NCBI GenBank assembly: GCA_000151295.1
Contig: GG745348.1
Coordinates: forward strand, 934,331-947,585
Direction: 5' to 3'
Origin: Allomyces macrogynus ATCC 38327
Lineage: Eukaryota > Blastocladiomycota > Blastocladiomycetes > Blastocladiales > Blastocladiaceae
DNA length: 13,255 nucleotides
Under the pieces are notes generated by a model that was not told the origin of the DNA, did not search any database, and saw only the letters and a program-made list of their open reading frames with translations. This document shows positions 1-8,169 of this stretch, one piece after another (within the stretch, counting starts at the first letter, position 1; every line of letters begins with the position of its first letter). The translations under genes and the position numbers were made by a program.

Positions 1-417
1 AGCCGCCAATGGCGGCGCAAGACTACTCGCCTTTGCAACCGACGGCGGAGCGAGACCCTTGTCTCCGGCTGCCGACGCCACGCTCGACCCCACACCAGCA
101 GCACTCGTGTTCTTGGGCGCCGGCAAAAACGCAAACAACCCGGCGCCACCACCTCTCTTGGCACCACCCGTCACGGGCCGCGGCGGGGACGGCAGCGCGT
201 CGGCATCGTCGTCCTTGGTCAAGTCGCCAACGACAAACGTGACGGGTCCAAAGTCGCGCTTTTGCTTCTTGGCGGTGCCCAGCCACAAAGACGCGCTCGG
301 GTCGGCCGGAACGAATTTCTCGTCTGGAGAGGGCGGGCGTTTGGCCGGGATGGTCGGGATTTCGTGGTCGGACTCGTCGTCGTCGGACGAGCAGTAGTTA
401 GCGAGCAGGCGCGACAT
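1..417 (-). CDS. PRCC-like protein, N-terminal part (runs off left edge)
   Basis: An open frame runs from an ATG at 417-415 to base 1 with no stop, giving 139 residues. The ATG has A at -3 (ACCATG). The protein opens MSRLLANYCSSDDDESD, a short hydrophobic start followed by an acidic serine-rich patch. Near residue 100 it has GLFAFLPAPKN, set in Pro/Ala/Gly-rich disordered sequence. A SSDDES-type start plus an F-x-x-LPAPK motif is characteristic of the PRCC family (mitotic checkpoint/MAD2B-interacting, spliceosome-associated nuclear proteins). The diagnostic conserved C-terminal region would lie left of the window and cannot be checked. Function in nuclear splicing or checkpoint control is inferred from the family. 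The main alternative is another low-complexity nuclear protein. It is divergently paired with the CCDC174 homologue. Confidence 0.6.
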   Translation of the reverse strand, partial: MSRLLANYCSSDDDESDHEIPTIPAKRPPSPDEKFVPADPSASLWLGTAKKQKRDFGPVTFVVGDLTKDDDADALPSPPRPVTGGAKRGGGAGLFAFLPAPKNTSAAGVGSSVASAAGDKGLAPPSVAKASSLAPPLAA

Positions 418-768
418 GGTGCGTGCGTGCGGTGCGCAGGATGGGGAGGGTGCAGAGCAGCTCTTGCAGGCGGTGCGGCAAGTTGGGACGGCAACCGCAG
501 GGTTGGAATCGTCGTTACTTCTCGTTGTGGAGGACGGGCGACGCAGCGGTGATGAGGCCAGCGAAGGACGCTGGCGTGGCGAGTGCGCGCGTCCAAGTCG
601 AAATCCGCGTCATCGGCATGTGCCGTGCTCTGGCAACGGTCTTGTCCTTAGCTCATGCTCCTTGCCCCTGCGGCCTGCAACGTCGATAACAGCACCACGG
701 CGACGTCGACAATCCAGCTCTGCCAACACTCAGCACACTCGCACCAGCACCCTCCACCCCTCAAGACC
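418..768. promoter_or_regulatory. Shared divergent promoter region, PRCC-like / CCDC174
   Basis: These 351 bases separate two head-to-head start codons (417 on minus, 769 on plus), so both promoters and 5' leaders must lie here. I see no TATA box. The side next to the plus gene is C/A- and pyrimidine-rich, as expected of a 5' leader. Bidirectional use is inferred from gene orientation only. Confidence 0.5.
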
Positions 769-1922
769 ATGTCCCGCCAGTCCCGCCGTCACGCTCCCGA
801 GCCGACACGACCCAGCTCTCGCCCGATCGCCCCACCCCCACCCGCCATGTCAGCCTCCAAGGCCGCGATCCCAACCACGGGCCTACTCGACTTGCAAACC
901 GAGCTCCTACGAGCGCAACACCAAGTCGAATCCGCCAAGGCGCGCGCGCGGCACTCCGCCAACAAGGACGCGCCCAGCAAACTCGACCACAAATTCATCA
1001 ATGCCCTGGCCACGCGCGACCGCGACCGGATTCGCAAGGAACTCAAGAAACCCGAAAAACCGGCACCGACCACGCGGTCCGATGCGCCCGAGTGGGAACA
1101 GGTGCAGGCGGCGCTCGTGCGCAAGGCCGAGCATTACGATCGGCTCAAGGAGCGCGGCGGGATGGCGTCGAGCGACGAGGATGAGGTGGAGAAAGACGGG
1201 GATGATGAGGACGACATGGCCGCGCGCGCGAGGCGCGAGCGCAAACGGAAACGGCGCGAGGAGGTGGCGCCGCTCGTGGATTTCTTGACCAAGCGGTACC
1301 AGGAGCTCGAGCAAGGTGGTGGAGATGCGAGCAGCGACGACGAGCTGTTCGACAGTGCCGATGACGACGACGTGGTCGTGTCGGACCAGGAGGAGCGGTA
1401 CCGCCGTCGCGCTGAGCGTGACCGCGCACATCCCGCTCGCGATCCCCGTCGCCCGCACACAAACGCCGCCGGTACGCGAGCGAATCCGACGAAGAAGACA
1501 TGGTCGAGATCACCGACGAGTTTGGCCGCGCGCGGCTCGTACCGCGGCGGTACGCGCACGAGTACATGCCACCCCAGTCGCCATCGCCCTATGACGACTA
1601 CAGCGACAAGGATCGTGGCTGGCGGTCGCCGTCGCCGCCCGCGCACTTTGATTCCAAGCGCGAAGTGCGCACGATGGGCGTCGGATACTACGCGCTCAGC
1701 ACCGACGCAGGCGAGCGTGCTGAGCAGATGCGGGCTCTCCAGGCTTTGCGCGAGCAAACACTCGAGGCCAGGCGACGCGTGGCCGAAGGGCATGATCCGG
1801 CACGCGAGGAAATGGCCAGGAGGATGAAGCTGATTTTGCGTCGGCGTGCGAAGAAGTTGGGTGCGCTGCGCGCGCAAGATGTGCAGTGGGCCGTGGCAAT
1901 GGGCAATGCGGGAGTGATGTAG
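769..1922 (+). CDS. CCDC174: CCDC174 homologue (coiled-coil domain protein 174)
   Basis: The start at 769 has A at -3; an in-frame ATG at 847 is an alternative closer to the usual family N-terminus. Family landmarks appear in order: TGLLDLQTELLRAQ (the S-L-[VL]-D-L-x-x-E-L start motif), a Lys/Arg/Glu helical stretch, acidic blocks, PLVDFLTKRYQEL, MVEITDEFGRARLVPRR (the family's D-x-x-GR-x-R motif), then RTMGVGYYALS followed by MRALQALREQTLEARR. The last two blocks match the conserved LGVGYFAF and LREQT region of CCDC174. The first block is in frame 1 and the rest in frame 3. Removing 1398-1480 as an intron joins them and gives 356 residues ending at TAG 1920-1922. Animal CCDC174 is nuclear and interacts with the exon-junction helicase EIF4A3; the same role here is inferred. 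Confidence 0.85.
1398..1480 (+). other. Candidate 83-nt intron in the CCDC174 homologue
   Basis: It starts GTACCG, matching the GTAC donors of other introns here, and ends GCGAG. Its length restores the frame, joining SDQEER to ESDEEDMVEITDEF. The acceptor is atypical (GAG, not CAG or TAG). The alternative is no intron and one base missing near 1422-1433: frame 3 from 1422 reads as an Arg/Ser-rich segment (SRSRSPSPAHKRRR) that also looks like real protein. Confidence 0.5.
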
Positions 1923-2117
1923 ACATTTAGTGGATTTTGAGATGACGATGCGAATGCTGTGGCAGGGTGCGGACAAGTGAATGCACTGGTTCGAAACGAG
2001 GTCACAATTGTCAGCTGTAATTTTCGAGCTGTCAACGATTGTTTCAAACTCGCTAAAGATTCAAGATGGAAACAACATTGGACGCCCAAGCGCAAAAGTT
2101 AGCCGAGCGCTCATTAG

Positions 2118-2123
2118 AATAAA
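2118..2123 (+). other. Poly(A) signal AATAAA for the CCDC174 homologue
   Basis: An exact AATAAA lies about 195 bases after the TAG stop in AT-richer sequence. It is the only canonical hexamer I noticed just downstream of this gene. No cleavage site can be seen. Confidence 0.45.
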
Positions 2124-2589
2124 GCCAGCAAAATGCAAAAGACTGGTGTCAGAATGAACCAGGCCCCACGCCGCACCCCTGGAATAAGCGGGGCGGGCAA
2201 GATCCTCGATTGCGGTTGCCATGTCTGAGAAGAACAAAAGCGACCGCACGCCTCCCTTTTCAGAGCCGGTCCTGCACGTCGTCGTCCACCATATGCATTG
2301 GTGCCAAATGTTGTTGGGAAACAACAGATGGATGTTGACTGAACTATCAGATCCTGAAGAGTAAAGTCGATGGAGAGCAACAACGGCGCGGAGACGGCGT
2401 GCTTTTATACTGATGCGGTGTCGGGGCTGGTAGGCGATGGTGGACAGAGTGCGCGACCGTCACATGAGTACAGGTGGTCTAGTTGCCGTATTGAGCTTGT
2501 TGCCGTTGCTCCAACTTGCCAAGTCAACTTGAGAGACGAAGTTGATTAGCATCTCCTTCTGACAAAAAAAATGCCACGAGAAAACACAA
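2124..2589. other. Intergenic stretch without a supported gene
   Basis: The sequence is less GC-rich than the genes. Short open frames on the minus strand (within 2061-2383) have no recognisable motif and no supporting context. An A-run at about 2564-2571 and a TTTTATA string near 2402 are the only features I noticed. I assign nothing here. Confidence 0.5.
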
Positions 2590-3122
2590 ATATGCAACAA
2601 ATACTTGCAAAAGGCTAATCAGAGTGCCATGGTGGTGGTGGCTTGCTAAAAGTAGTCCATCCAACCCTTTGCCCACTGTGGGCCCAAACATGAGACTCAT
2701 CTGGAACGCCTGGAGCTCTCTGGAAGGGGATGTTCAAGGTGCCCCAGGACATAAGGAGAATGCTACATCAACCCCCTCCACCCGACCAACCTGGCAAATT
2801 CGATGGATCAGTGCCATGGAGGACATTCATGATGTGCTGACAGGCAGAGACACACACAGCACATGGCAGGAGAATGTTGAGACTCACACACTGTGCAATG
2901 ATTGCACCATGGCTTGTAGTGGCAAGGGTGTGGCAGGTTGGGGGAGCTTGGACTGGTTGCACTTTGGTGGGCAGTTGCTGAGTGGGGTTGCCATCTGCAG
3001 TAGTGATATTGGCACAACAATGACAACCATCACAATGCAATGTGCAGGCATGTGGAGGGTGTGGCAGCAGCAGAGCCAGCTAATCAGTGATGAGTGCCTG
3101 GATGTGCAGTTGGTGCTGCTTC
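2590..3122. other. CpG-depleted, TG/CA-rich block (possible decayed repeat)
   Basis: From 2803 to 3122 I find no CG dinucleotide in 320 bases, and only about three between 2620 and 2802, although G+C is moderate and flanking sequence is full of CG. TG and CA are conspicuously abundant. That combination is the classic footprint of methylated-cytosine deamination (or a RIP-like process) acting on a silenced repeat. A 181-codon plus-strand frame (2624-3169, opening MPWWWWLAK) crosses the block; it is rich in Trp, Thr, Cys and Met, resembles no family I know, and probably reflects loss of stop-rich context rather than selection. A 9-nt direct repeat GCTAATCAG occurs at 2614-2622 and 3079-3087, but chance can explain it. 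No transposase, terminal repeat or tail is visible. Confidence 0.5.
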
Positions 3123-3205
3123 CGCTTGCGACAGGTTTGCATGCAAAGAATAGGCGTAGCAATTACTAAGCGAATACTAAACACATTTTTCAAAAATGAG
3201 GTCAT

Positions 3206-3278
3206 GGGCGTGTGGCGCAGTGGCTAGCGCGCATCCCTCCGGAGGATGAAGTCGTGGGTTCGAATCCCACCTCGCTCG
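3206..3278 (+). tRNA. tRNA-Arg (anticodon CCG)
   Basis: A 73-nt cloverleaf folds by eye. Acceptor 3206-3212 pairs with 3271-3277 with one G-T and one T-T mismatch; the D stem is GCGC/GCGC with loop AGTGGCTA; the anticodon stem is CATCC/GGATG (3232-3236, 3244-3248) with loop CTCCGGA, anticodon CCG at 3239-3241; there is a five-base variable region; the T stem is GTGGG/CCCAC with loop TTCGAAT. The internal promoters are strong: A box TGGCGCAGTGG and B box GGTTCGAATCC. No intron is present. It reads CGG codons, which suits a GC-rich genome. The T-T mismatch at pair 6-67 is the only irregularity. Confidence 0.95.
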
Positions 3279-3509
3279 TTGGTATTCAGTGACCAGAAGG
3301 GACATTCCGACCATTTTTCGTGTGCCTTTTGGACTCACCGCTTTTTTTGTTATTGTTAACTGTTTTGGTCATCAAACTTTGCTCTCTAGGGGCATCGTGC
3401 AAAAGTGCAATAGAGGAAGTGGTACCGTCCTTCATGGAAGTTCGGTTATTCAATCACACCGCGAATAATGCTCCCCCCTTTTAATCAAGGCAATACAACA
3501 CGACATCCT
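3279..3509. other. Region between tRNA and HUT1 stop codon
   Basis: It holds the tRNA trailer and, on the minus strand, the HUT1 3' untranslated region. No AATAAA was seen on the minus strand. Confidence 0.4.
3314..3318 (+). terminator. Pol III terminator of the tRNA (T5)
   Basis: The first run of five T after the tRNA lies 36 bases past its discriminator base. A second T-run follows near 3342-3348. Runs of four or more T end RNA polymerase III transcription. Confidence 0.6.
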
Positions 3510-4664
3510 TCAACTGTCGCGCTTCGCCCTGCTCTTGCCACTGCGCTTGGCCGTTCGGGACCTTGCCTTGATCACGACCTTGGGCGACGAAATGGCCGAG
3601 TCGGCTGATGCCGCTGTTTCCCCTCCTACTGTCGGTTCCGGGTCCGACATGCCCTTCTTCTCCACCTTGGTCCCGCTCGCCACTAGCGCCGCGCCCTTCT
3701 TGACCTTGCTCTTCCCGTTGCGCTTCCCGTAGGCCTCGACTGCGATCCCGGCGAACACGACCGCGACCGCACCCCACTGCGCGAGCGAGATATGGTGGTT
3801 GTACATGAGCACCGACAAGATAATCGAGAACATCTTGCGCGTCACCGTAATCGTGACGAGCAACAGACTGCCGAACCGGCCGAGCGTGTGGAAAATAAAC
3901 ACTTGCCCGAGCGCGCCGCACAGCGCAAACAGCGCCATATCCTTGAGCACCGCTGGATGCGTCTTGACAAACGCCGTCGCCGCCGCGAGTTCCCCACCGG
4001 ACACGGCCGGAATTGACAGGTACGTCCACATGAGCAGCGCCGAGCACGCGTTCATCATGACCATCATTTGCTGCCCGGTCACCTTGAACGTGCGCACCAT
4101 TGCGTCCTGCGTCGAGTTGGTCACGCCGTCAATCGCCAGGTTGATCGCGAGCAGGAACAGACCCCAGACGGAATTGCCCTTGGCGCCCTTGGAGGGACGT
4201 TCCTGGTCGTGCAGGAGCATGAACAGCGACACGCCGAGCGTGACCATGGCGACGGACAGGTACTGGTGCCGCGGGAAACTCGCGCGGTGCAACAAGACGG
4301 CCATGGCCATGACCGGGATCAGCTTGCACGACTTGCCGAGAATCATGGTTGGGTAGTCGATGTGCCGCAGCGCCGCGTACCCGAACGGCGACGCGAGCGA
4401 ATTGAACACGGCGACGAGCAGGTACCGCGCGAGAACCGCGGGCGAGCGCGGGCCCAGCGTCCCGCGACGAATGATGAGAAGATAGATAGAACCGACCGCA
4501 CAGGCCATGACAGCTTGCAGGAAATTCAAAACGATAAACGACTTGAAGTAGGCCGGCTGGTCTGCCGAGCCGTAGGCAGTCGTGGTCACGCGCTCTTGCA
4601 GCACACCCCATGTCAGGAAGCACGCGTAGATGCCGGCGACGCAAAAGGCAAGCTCGAAGGCCAT
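3510..4664 (-). CDS. HUT1: UDP-galactose/ATP-ADP type ER transporter, HUT1/SLC35B1 family
   Basis: A single uninterrupted exon encodes 384 residues. The start at 4664 (CTCAAGATGGCC, A at -3, G at +4) puts the first membrane helix at residues 6-20, as in the family; the frame stays open upstream to an ATG at 4889, but that extension looks like leader sequence. Diagnostic segments are WGVLQERV (19-26), GKSCKLIPVMAMAV (110-123), DGVTNSTQD (179-187), GALGQVFIF (250-258) and TVTRKMFSIILSV (273-285), within about ten hydrophobic helices. The family moves nucleotide sugars or nucleotides across the ER membrane (yeast Hut1 is linked to UDP-galactose transport; human SLC35B1 is an ATP/ADP exchanger), so exact substrate is open. 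The tail after residue 312 is about 70 residues of Lys/Arg/Ser-rich hydrophilic sequence ending KRDS, a weak variant of an ER-retrieval dilysine signal. Confidence 0.93.
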   Translation of the reverse strand: MAFELAFCVAGIYACFLTWGVLQERVTTTAYGSADQPAYFKSFIVLNFLQAVMACAVGSIYLLIIRRGTLGPRSPAVLARYLLVAVFNSLASPFGYAALRHIDYPTMILGKSCKLIPVMAMAVLLHRASFPRHQYLSVAMVTLGVSLFMLLHDQERPSKGAKGNSVWGLFLLAINLAIDGVTNSTQDAMVRTFKVTGQQMMVMMNACSALLMWTYLSIPAVSGGELAAATAFVKTHPAVLKDMALFALCGALGQVFIFHTLGRFGSLLLVTITVTRKMFSIILSVLMYNHHISLAQWGAVAVVFAGIAVEAYGKRNGKSKVKKGAALVASGTKVEKKGMSDPEPTVGGETAASADSAISSPKVVIKARSRTAKRSGKSRAKRDS

Positions 4665-5291
4665 CTTGAGAGTGTGGTCAAGTGGTTGGTAGGTCGGCTG
4701 GTTGGTCGAGACTGGTGCTTGCTCTTGGAGATAGCGATAAGAGAACGTTCTCGACGAGTACTGGGTTGGCGGGAACACAAGAACGGGCACGTCGGCAACG
4801 TCGAGCAGCTGTCGGAGCAGCGCAAGTGGCGGTTGCAGTAGCTCACTTGAACTCAGTTTCGGGGGTATTGGTGCTGCAGGTCGCAACAACGCAGTCGAGA
4901 GTGCAGTGGGCTAGTTGAGCGCGGTCGCCGTGCTGGAAGTGCTGTTGGCTGTCGAAGCTGGCTGTGGAGAGTGCGCAAGTGTCTGTCGCGGTGCAGCGCG
5001 CTGATCAGACCGTTTTGGAGTCAAGCTGTCGTCTGCACGTGCACGCGACGTGGCAAGGTGCCCACGGTCAAAGTCATGAAGCAAACCCCTTTCGCATCTC
5101 GTCCAACACGAGCTCCACGCAGCTCTACAACGAGCCAGCAATCGAAACGAAAGAACGACGACGATGCAAATCAGACGCCATCAAGCGTGGTGGAGAAGGT
5201 GTTATTTCCTTTTCAAACTGTTGCAGCAAAACAAAACTAATGGACATCGCGACGAAGAGAGAAGAGGCCAGGGCGAGGTGCTAGAGCAACT
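4665..5291. promoter_or_regulatory. HUT1 promoter/5' leader and 3' UTR of upstream gene
   Basis: This 627-base gap separates two minus-strand genes. It must carry the 3' end of the gene at 5292-7345 and the promoter of HUT1. The last ~220 bases before the HUT1 ATG are in frame with it and stop-free. I see no TATA box, no conserved coding motif and no RNA gene. Confidence 0.4.
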
Positions 5292-7345
5292 TCAGTTGCT
5301 GCGCGCGGCCATGGGCACCGACGCGGCCGGCACAGCAGTGCTGGCTGCACCCGTTGCCGACGGCGGCGTCCCGCCCTGCGCGTTCTTGCCCATGTTGGCC
5401 GGACTCGCGAGCCGGAACAGGTCCGACACGTCCTTGAACCGCAGGTATTCGGAGCAGAAGTTTTGCACTTCCACGAGCGACTCGGGCGGCAGGTCGTACA
5501 CGTATCGGCCGAGAAATTTGGCCGTCTGGTTGGAAGGGGCGCGTGCGTCAGTTGGGAGCAGATCCATGACGCATCTATGCTTCAACGAGAGACGTGCCAA
5601 CTGCACCGTGCGCGCACTCGCCGAACCCGACGCGAGCTGCACCGTGCGCGACACAAACCCGGGCAGGTACTGCTTGGACAGTGTGCCGCGGCTCCACAGT
5701 TTGTGCAGCACTTGCAGCTGCGAGAGCCGCAGCGGGTTCGTGGGCTTGATCAGGTCGTCGGCAATCCTGTGTTCCAATTTGATGAGCATTCGCACTCATT
5801 GGAACGCGGATCAAAGCGGCAGCGAGAGAATCGTACTCGTCCACGATGGCGCGCTCAATGACTTGAATCGCAATCTCCTCGTTATGCTGCATCAGACCCT
5901 GCAGGATCGAGTACGACAGAAGCCGCGTCGGGATGTACGACGGCAGGCACACGGCCAGACTGTTGTCCTCCATAGGCCCCGTGCTTGCCGCGTCGAGGGC
6001 CCGGATCAGGTCGGCAAACCGGCTCGGGCGCTCGTCATTGACAGGCTCCCGGTTGCGGCGCAGCTCACTGGATTGGCGTCGAAGTCAGTCATGGAAACGG
6101 AGCTATCGGGGAAGCGGAGCGCAGAACGTACAGATTGGGAACCGACACGAGGCTCAATCCACTTGTCCACCCGCGTGTCACGAGCTCACGCTCAAACCCA
6201 ACGACGTGCGACTCGAGCAAGTCGAGCTCAGCGTCCCAATTGCACCGGTCGCGGTCCATCAGCGGCACCGATTCGCGCACGAGGCCGGCAATGTCGAGCG
6301 ACAAGAGCGCGTCGTCCTCGAGCTATAACGTCAAACAGCGCATCGTCAGCGCACTCGTCCTGTCAAGCAAGTCACACATTGCGACAATCGACACGCACAC
6401 AATACCGCCCCGGCAACTGCGACACCAATAACTGCGTCGTCAAAGCGCTCTCCTCGACCGTGCCCGCATCCACCAAATGAATCAGGTACGCCAGGTACGG
6501 GTGATTGCACGCTACCTGCAGCGCCTTCCGCTGCCGCGGCGCGAGCCTTGCCGCCGGCCCACGAATCGACGCGGCAATCGGTGCGTGCCAGCACGACAGC
6601 AGACCGCCATCGAGCAAACTCTCCGCGTACTGCGCCGGGTGCTCGTGGGCCAGGTCTGCGTCGGACCCCGACACGGGGGTTCCGGGCCGCGACGGGTAGG
6701 GCGTGTTGGACCGCGACAAGTCGGTCGAGGGTGGGGTAGTCGTGTGCATTCCGTGCGTGGGCGAGTGCGCCGGGTTGGTGGGCGCGTCCACGAGCGACTC
6801 CCACGCGGGCGGTGGTGGGAGCGACGGGTGGGCGTGCAGCGCGATCAGAAGGAAGATGGCGAGATGGCGGGTCGATTTCTGGCGCGGCAACGTGGAAGAG
6901 GACAAGTGTTGGTATTGTGCGCGAACCAGCGGGATTCAGTCGCAAGAAATGCACATACCAACTTGCCTCCCGGCTCTTCGATAATCTCGACGAGCTCCTC
7001 CGACACGGCAAACAGCGAATACGGATCAACGACGCCCGTCTCGCCAATCGTCACGAGCGTGTACGCCCTGGCCCTTGCCTCGGCCAGCGTCAACGCCGTC
7101 CACGCCTCGATTGTCCCCGCACCGTCCGGGATCACTCGCGGGTACAGCGGCAGCGGTGGCGGTGCGGGCGAAGGCGATGCGGTCGGCGACGGCAACTGGC
7201 TCGGCGGGGTGCCATTGCCTCCACGTTTTCGGCCCCGGACCGACGCGCCGTTCCTGTGCGTCACACGCGGGCTCATGCGGCGGTCGGGCGAGGTCGGCCG
7301 CGACCGTGACGCAGCGGCCGAGACGTGGCGGCTATGCGAGCCCAT
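5292..7345 (-). CDS. Unrecognised four-exon gene, mostly helical protein (~610 aa), one frame break
   Basis: Exons read 6959-7345, 6399-6878, 6132-6322 and 5292-6067. The three introns (80, 76, 64 nt) are supported by GT/AG ends and exact frame restoration. The start at 7345 has an ideal CCACCATGG context; an in-frame ATG at 7414 is possible. Residues 1 to about 65 are Ser/Pro/Arg-rich disorder. Then come amphipathic helices (EAWTALTLAEARARAYTL, FAVSEELVEIIEE, HLAIFLLIALHAH), a Pro/Thr-rich loop in exon 2, and more helices (YSILQGLMQHNEEIAIQVI, SQLQVLHKLW), giving an armadillo/HEAT-like look without a clear repeat consensus. Near 5795 the frame moves by one base (LAAALIRVPM to RMLIKLEHRIADD). 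No GT-AG intron fits, so I infer a one-base insertion or sequencing error. The tail is Ala/Pro-rich and ends at TGA 5292-5294. I considered a TRPC4AP-like identity but found no convincing motif. Function unknown. Confidence 0.72.
5601..5650. repeat. 14-nt direct repeat, 36-nt period
   Basis: CTGCACCGTGCGCG occurs at 5601-5614 and again at 5637-5650, a 36-base offset of exactly 12 codons. In the minus-strand frame it encodes a repeated RTVQLA. It may be the remnant of an in-frame duplication. Confidence 0.6.
6068..6131 (-). other. Intron 3 of the 5292-7345 gene (64 nt)
   Basis: It begins GTACGT, contains a CTGAC branch-like motif about 18 nt from its end, and ends ATCCAG. It joins SVPNL to ELRRNREPVNDE by splitting a Leu codon. 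Confidence 0.8.
6323..6398 (-). other. Intron 2 of the 5292-7345 gene (76 nt)
   Basis: It begins GTGCGT and ends TTATAG, and joins two frames in phase 0 before LEDDALLSLDIAGL. A donor 27 bases upstream (GTGTCG, 103 nt) also keeps the frame; the shorter one fits the donor pattern and intron lengths better. Confidence 0.7.
6879..6958 (-). other. Intron 1 of the 5292-7345 gene (80 nt)
   Basis: It begins GTATGT and ends GCGCCAG. It joins EEPGGKL to KSTRHLAIFLL in phase 0 and removes a frame change. Confidence 0.8.
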
Positions 7346-8169
7346 GGTGGAAGCGCGATGGTGTGGTGGGGGGCGACTGGCCGGGTCGGCGGCCTGCGCG
7401 CGGTCGGCCACCATGCATTCGATACGGGGGCCTCACGGTCGTCGCGGGCGCGCGAGGCGAGAAGGGGGGACTGGCAGGTGGCAGACGGCAGTATGACGGC
7501 GGGAGTGGGCGGGACTGTTGGGCAAGTAACAGGGGGGAACGCGCGGGAAGCGATCGAGAGATCACGATCGGTCGGGAGCAGGCAGGAATCGAGCCGAGTC
7601 GGCAGAAACAGGCAGGGACAAGCAGTCGGATCCGGGCTCCACACACGCGCAGCGAGCTCCACGACCAAGACGAGTGGTTCGATTAAAGGTCGCGGGACGA
7701 GAGCGGGTCGTCTCGAGCAGCAGCGGGCACACGGAGAGGTGCAGGAGGGGTCGGCCCACGGAGAGCGGTTGGAGGCGGATCTGTGGCAGGGATGGGCGGC
7801 GACCGGTCGGGGACGCGCGGGGCAGGGCAATGCGGCAAGTGTCGTGGGGCGCGGGCGGACGGGTGCTCGGCGGGGAGGACGGTCGCGGTTGCAGTTGGTG
7901 TCGTCGTCGAGGTAGGCCGCGCGTGGTGCTCTGGCAAGATGGTAGAGGCGGTGCGCTGGTTGGCTCTCTCTCTGGTTGTTCTCTCGTTCATTTTCCAGCC
8001 TTTTGCACGTCGCGAGGAAAAAACGCGTGACGCGGCCAGCCAGCCCTGCCACACCTGTCGCGCATGCTCTTTCCTTGCCATTCACGCACACGTGCGGCCA
8101 AGTCACTTCATTGCACACCGCGTTCTTGATCGCATCGCTGTCCAAGTCGGTCTCCTCGCTCCAAAAAGC
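7346..8169. promoter_or_regulatory. Gap between RSPH10B stop and next start; upstream region of the 5292-7345 gene
   Basis: About 820 GC-rich bases lie between two minus-strand genes. Long open frames exist on both strands, but they are Arg/Pro/Gly-rich with no motif, as expected of stop-poor GC-rich DNA. The first ~40 codons after the RSPH10B stop stay open in the same frame (AFWSEETDLDSDAIKNAV) and could be exon sequence joined by an unseen intron. No TATA box or RNA gene was recognised. Confidence 0.4.

Noticed and set aside
2614..3087. GCTAATCAG direct repeat as a target-site duplication
   Set aside because: A nine-base match over about 500 bases is within chance, and no terminal repeats flank it.
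2624..3169. 181-codon plus-strand open frame as a gene
   Set aside because: Trp/Thr/Cys-rich composition, no motif, and it lies in the CpG-depleted block, where loss of CpG explains both its composition and its odd codons.
3206..3278. tRNA-derived SINE rather than a real tRNA
   Set aside because: The cloverleaf is nearly complete with perfect A and B boxes, a T5 terminator follows, and there is no attached body or tail.
4068..4841. 257-codon plus-strand frame
   Set aside because: Antisense to the HUT1 exon, Arg/His/Gly-rich, no motif.
4665..4889. N-terminal extension of HUT1 from the ATG at 4889
   Set aside because: The extension is Pro/Gln/Ser-rich leader-like sequence, the family starts just before the first helix, and the ATG at 4664 has the better context.
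7273..8145. 290-codon minus-strand frame and overlapping plus-strand frames between the two minus genes
   Set aside because: Arg/Pro/Ser-rich without domains; long stop-free runs are expected in GC-rich DNA, and the frame overlaps the supported first exon in a different phase.
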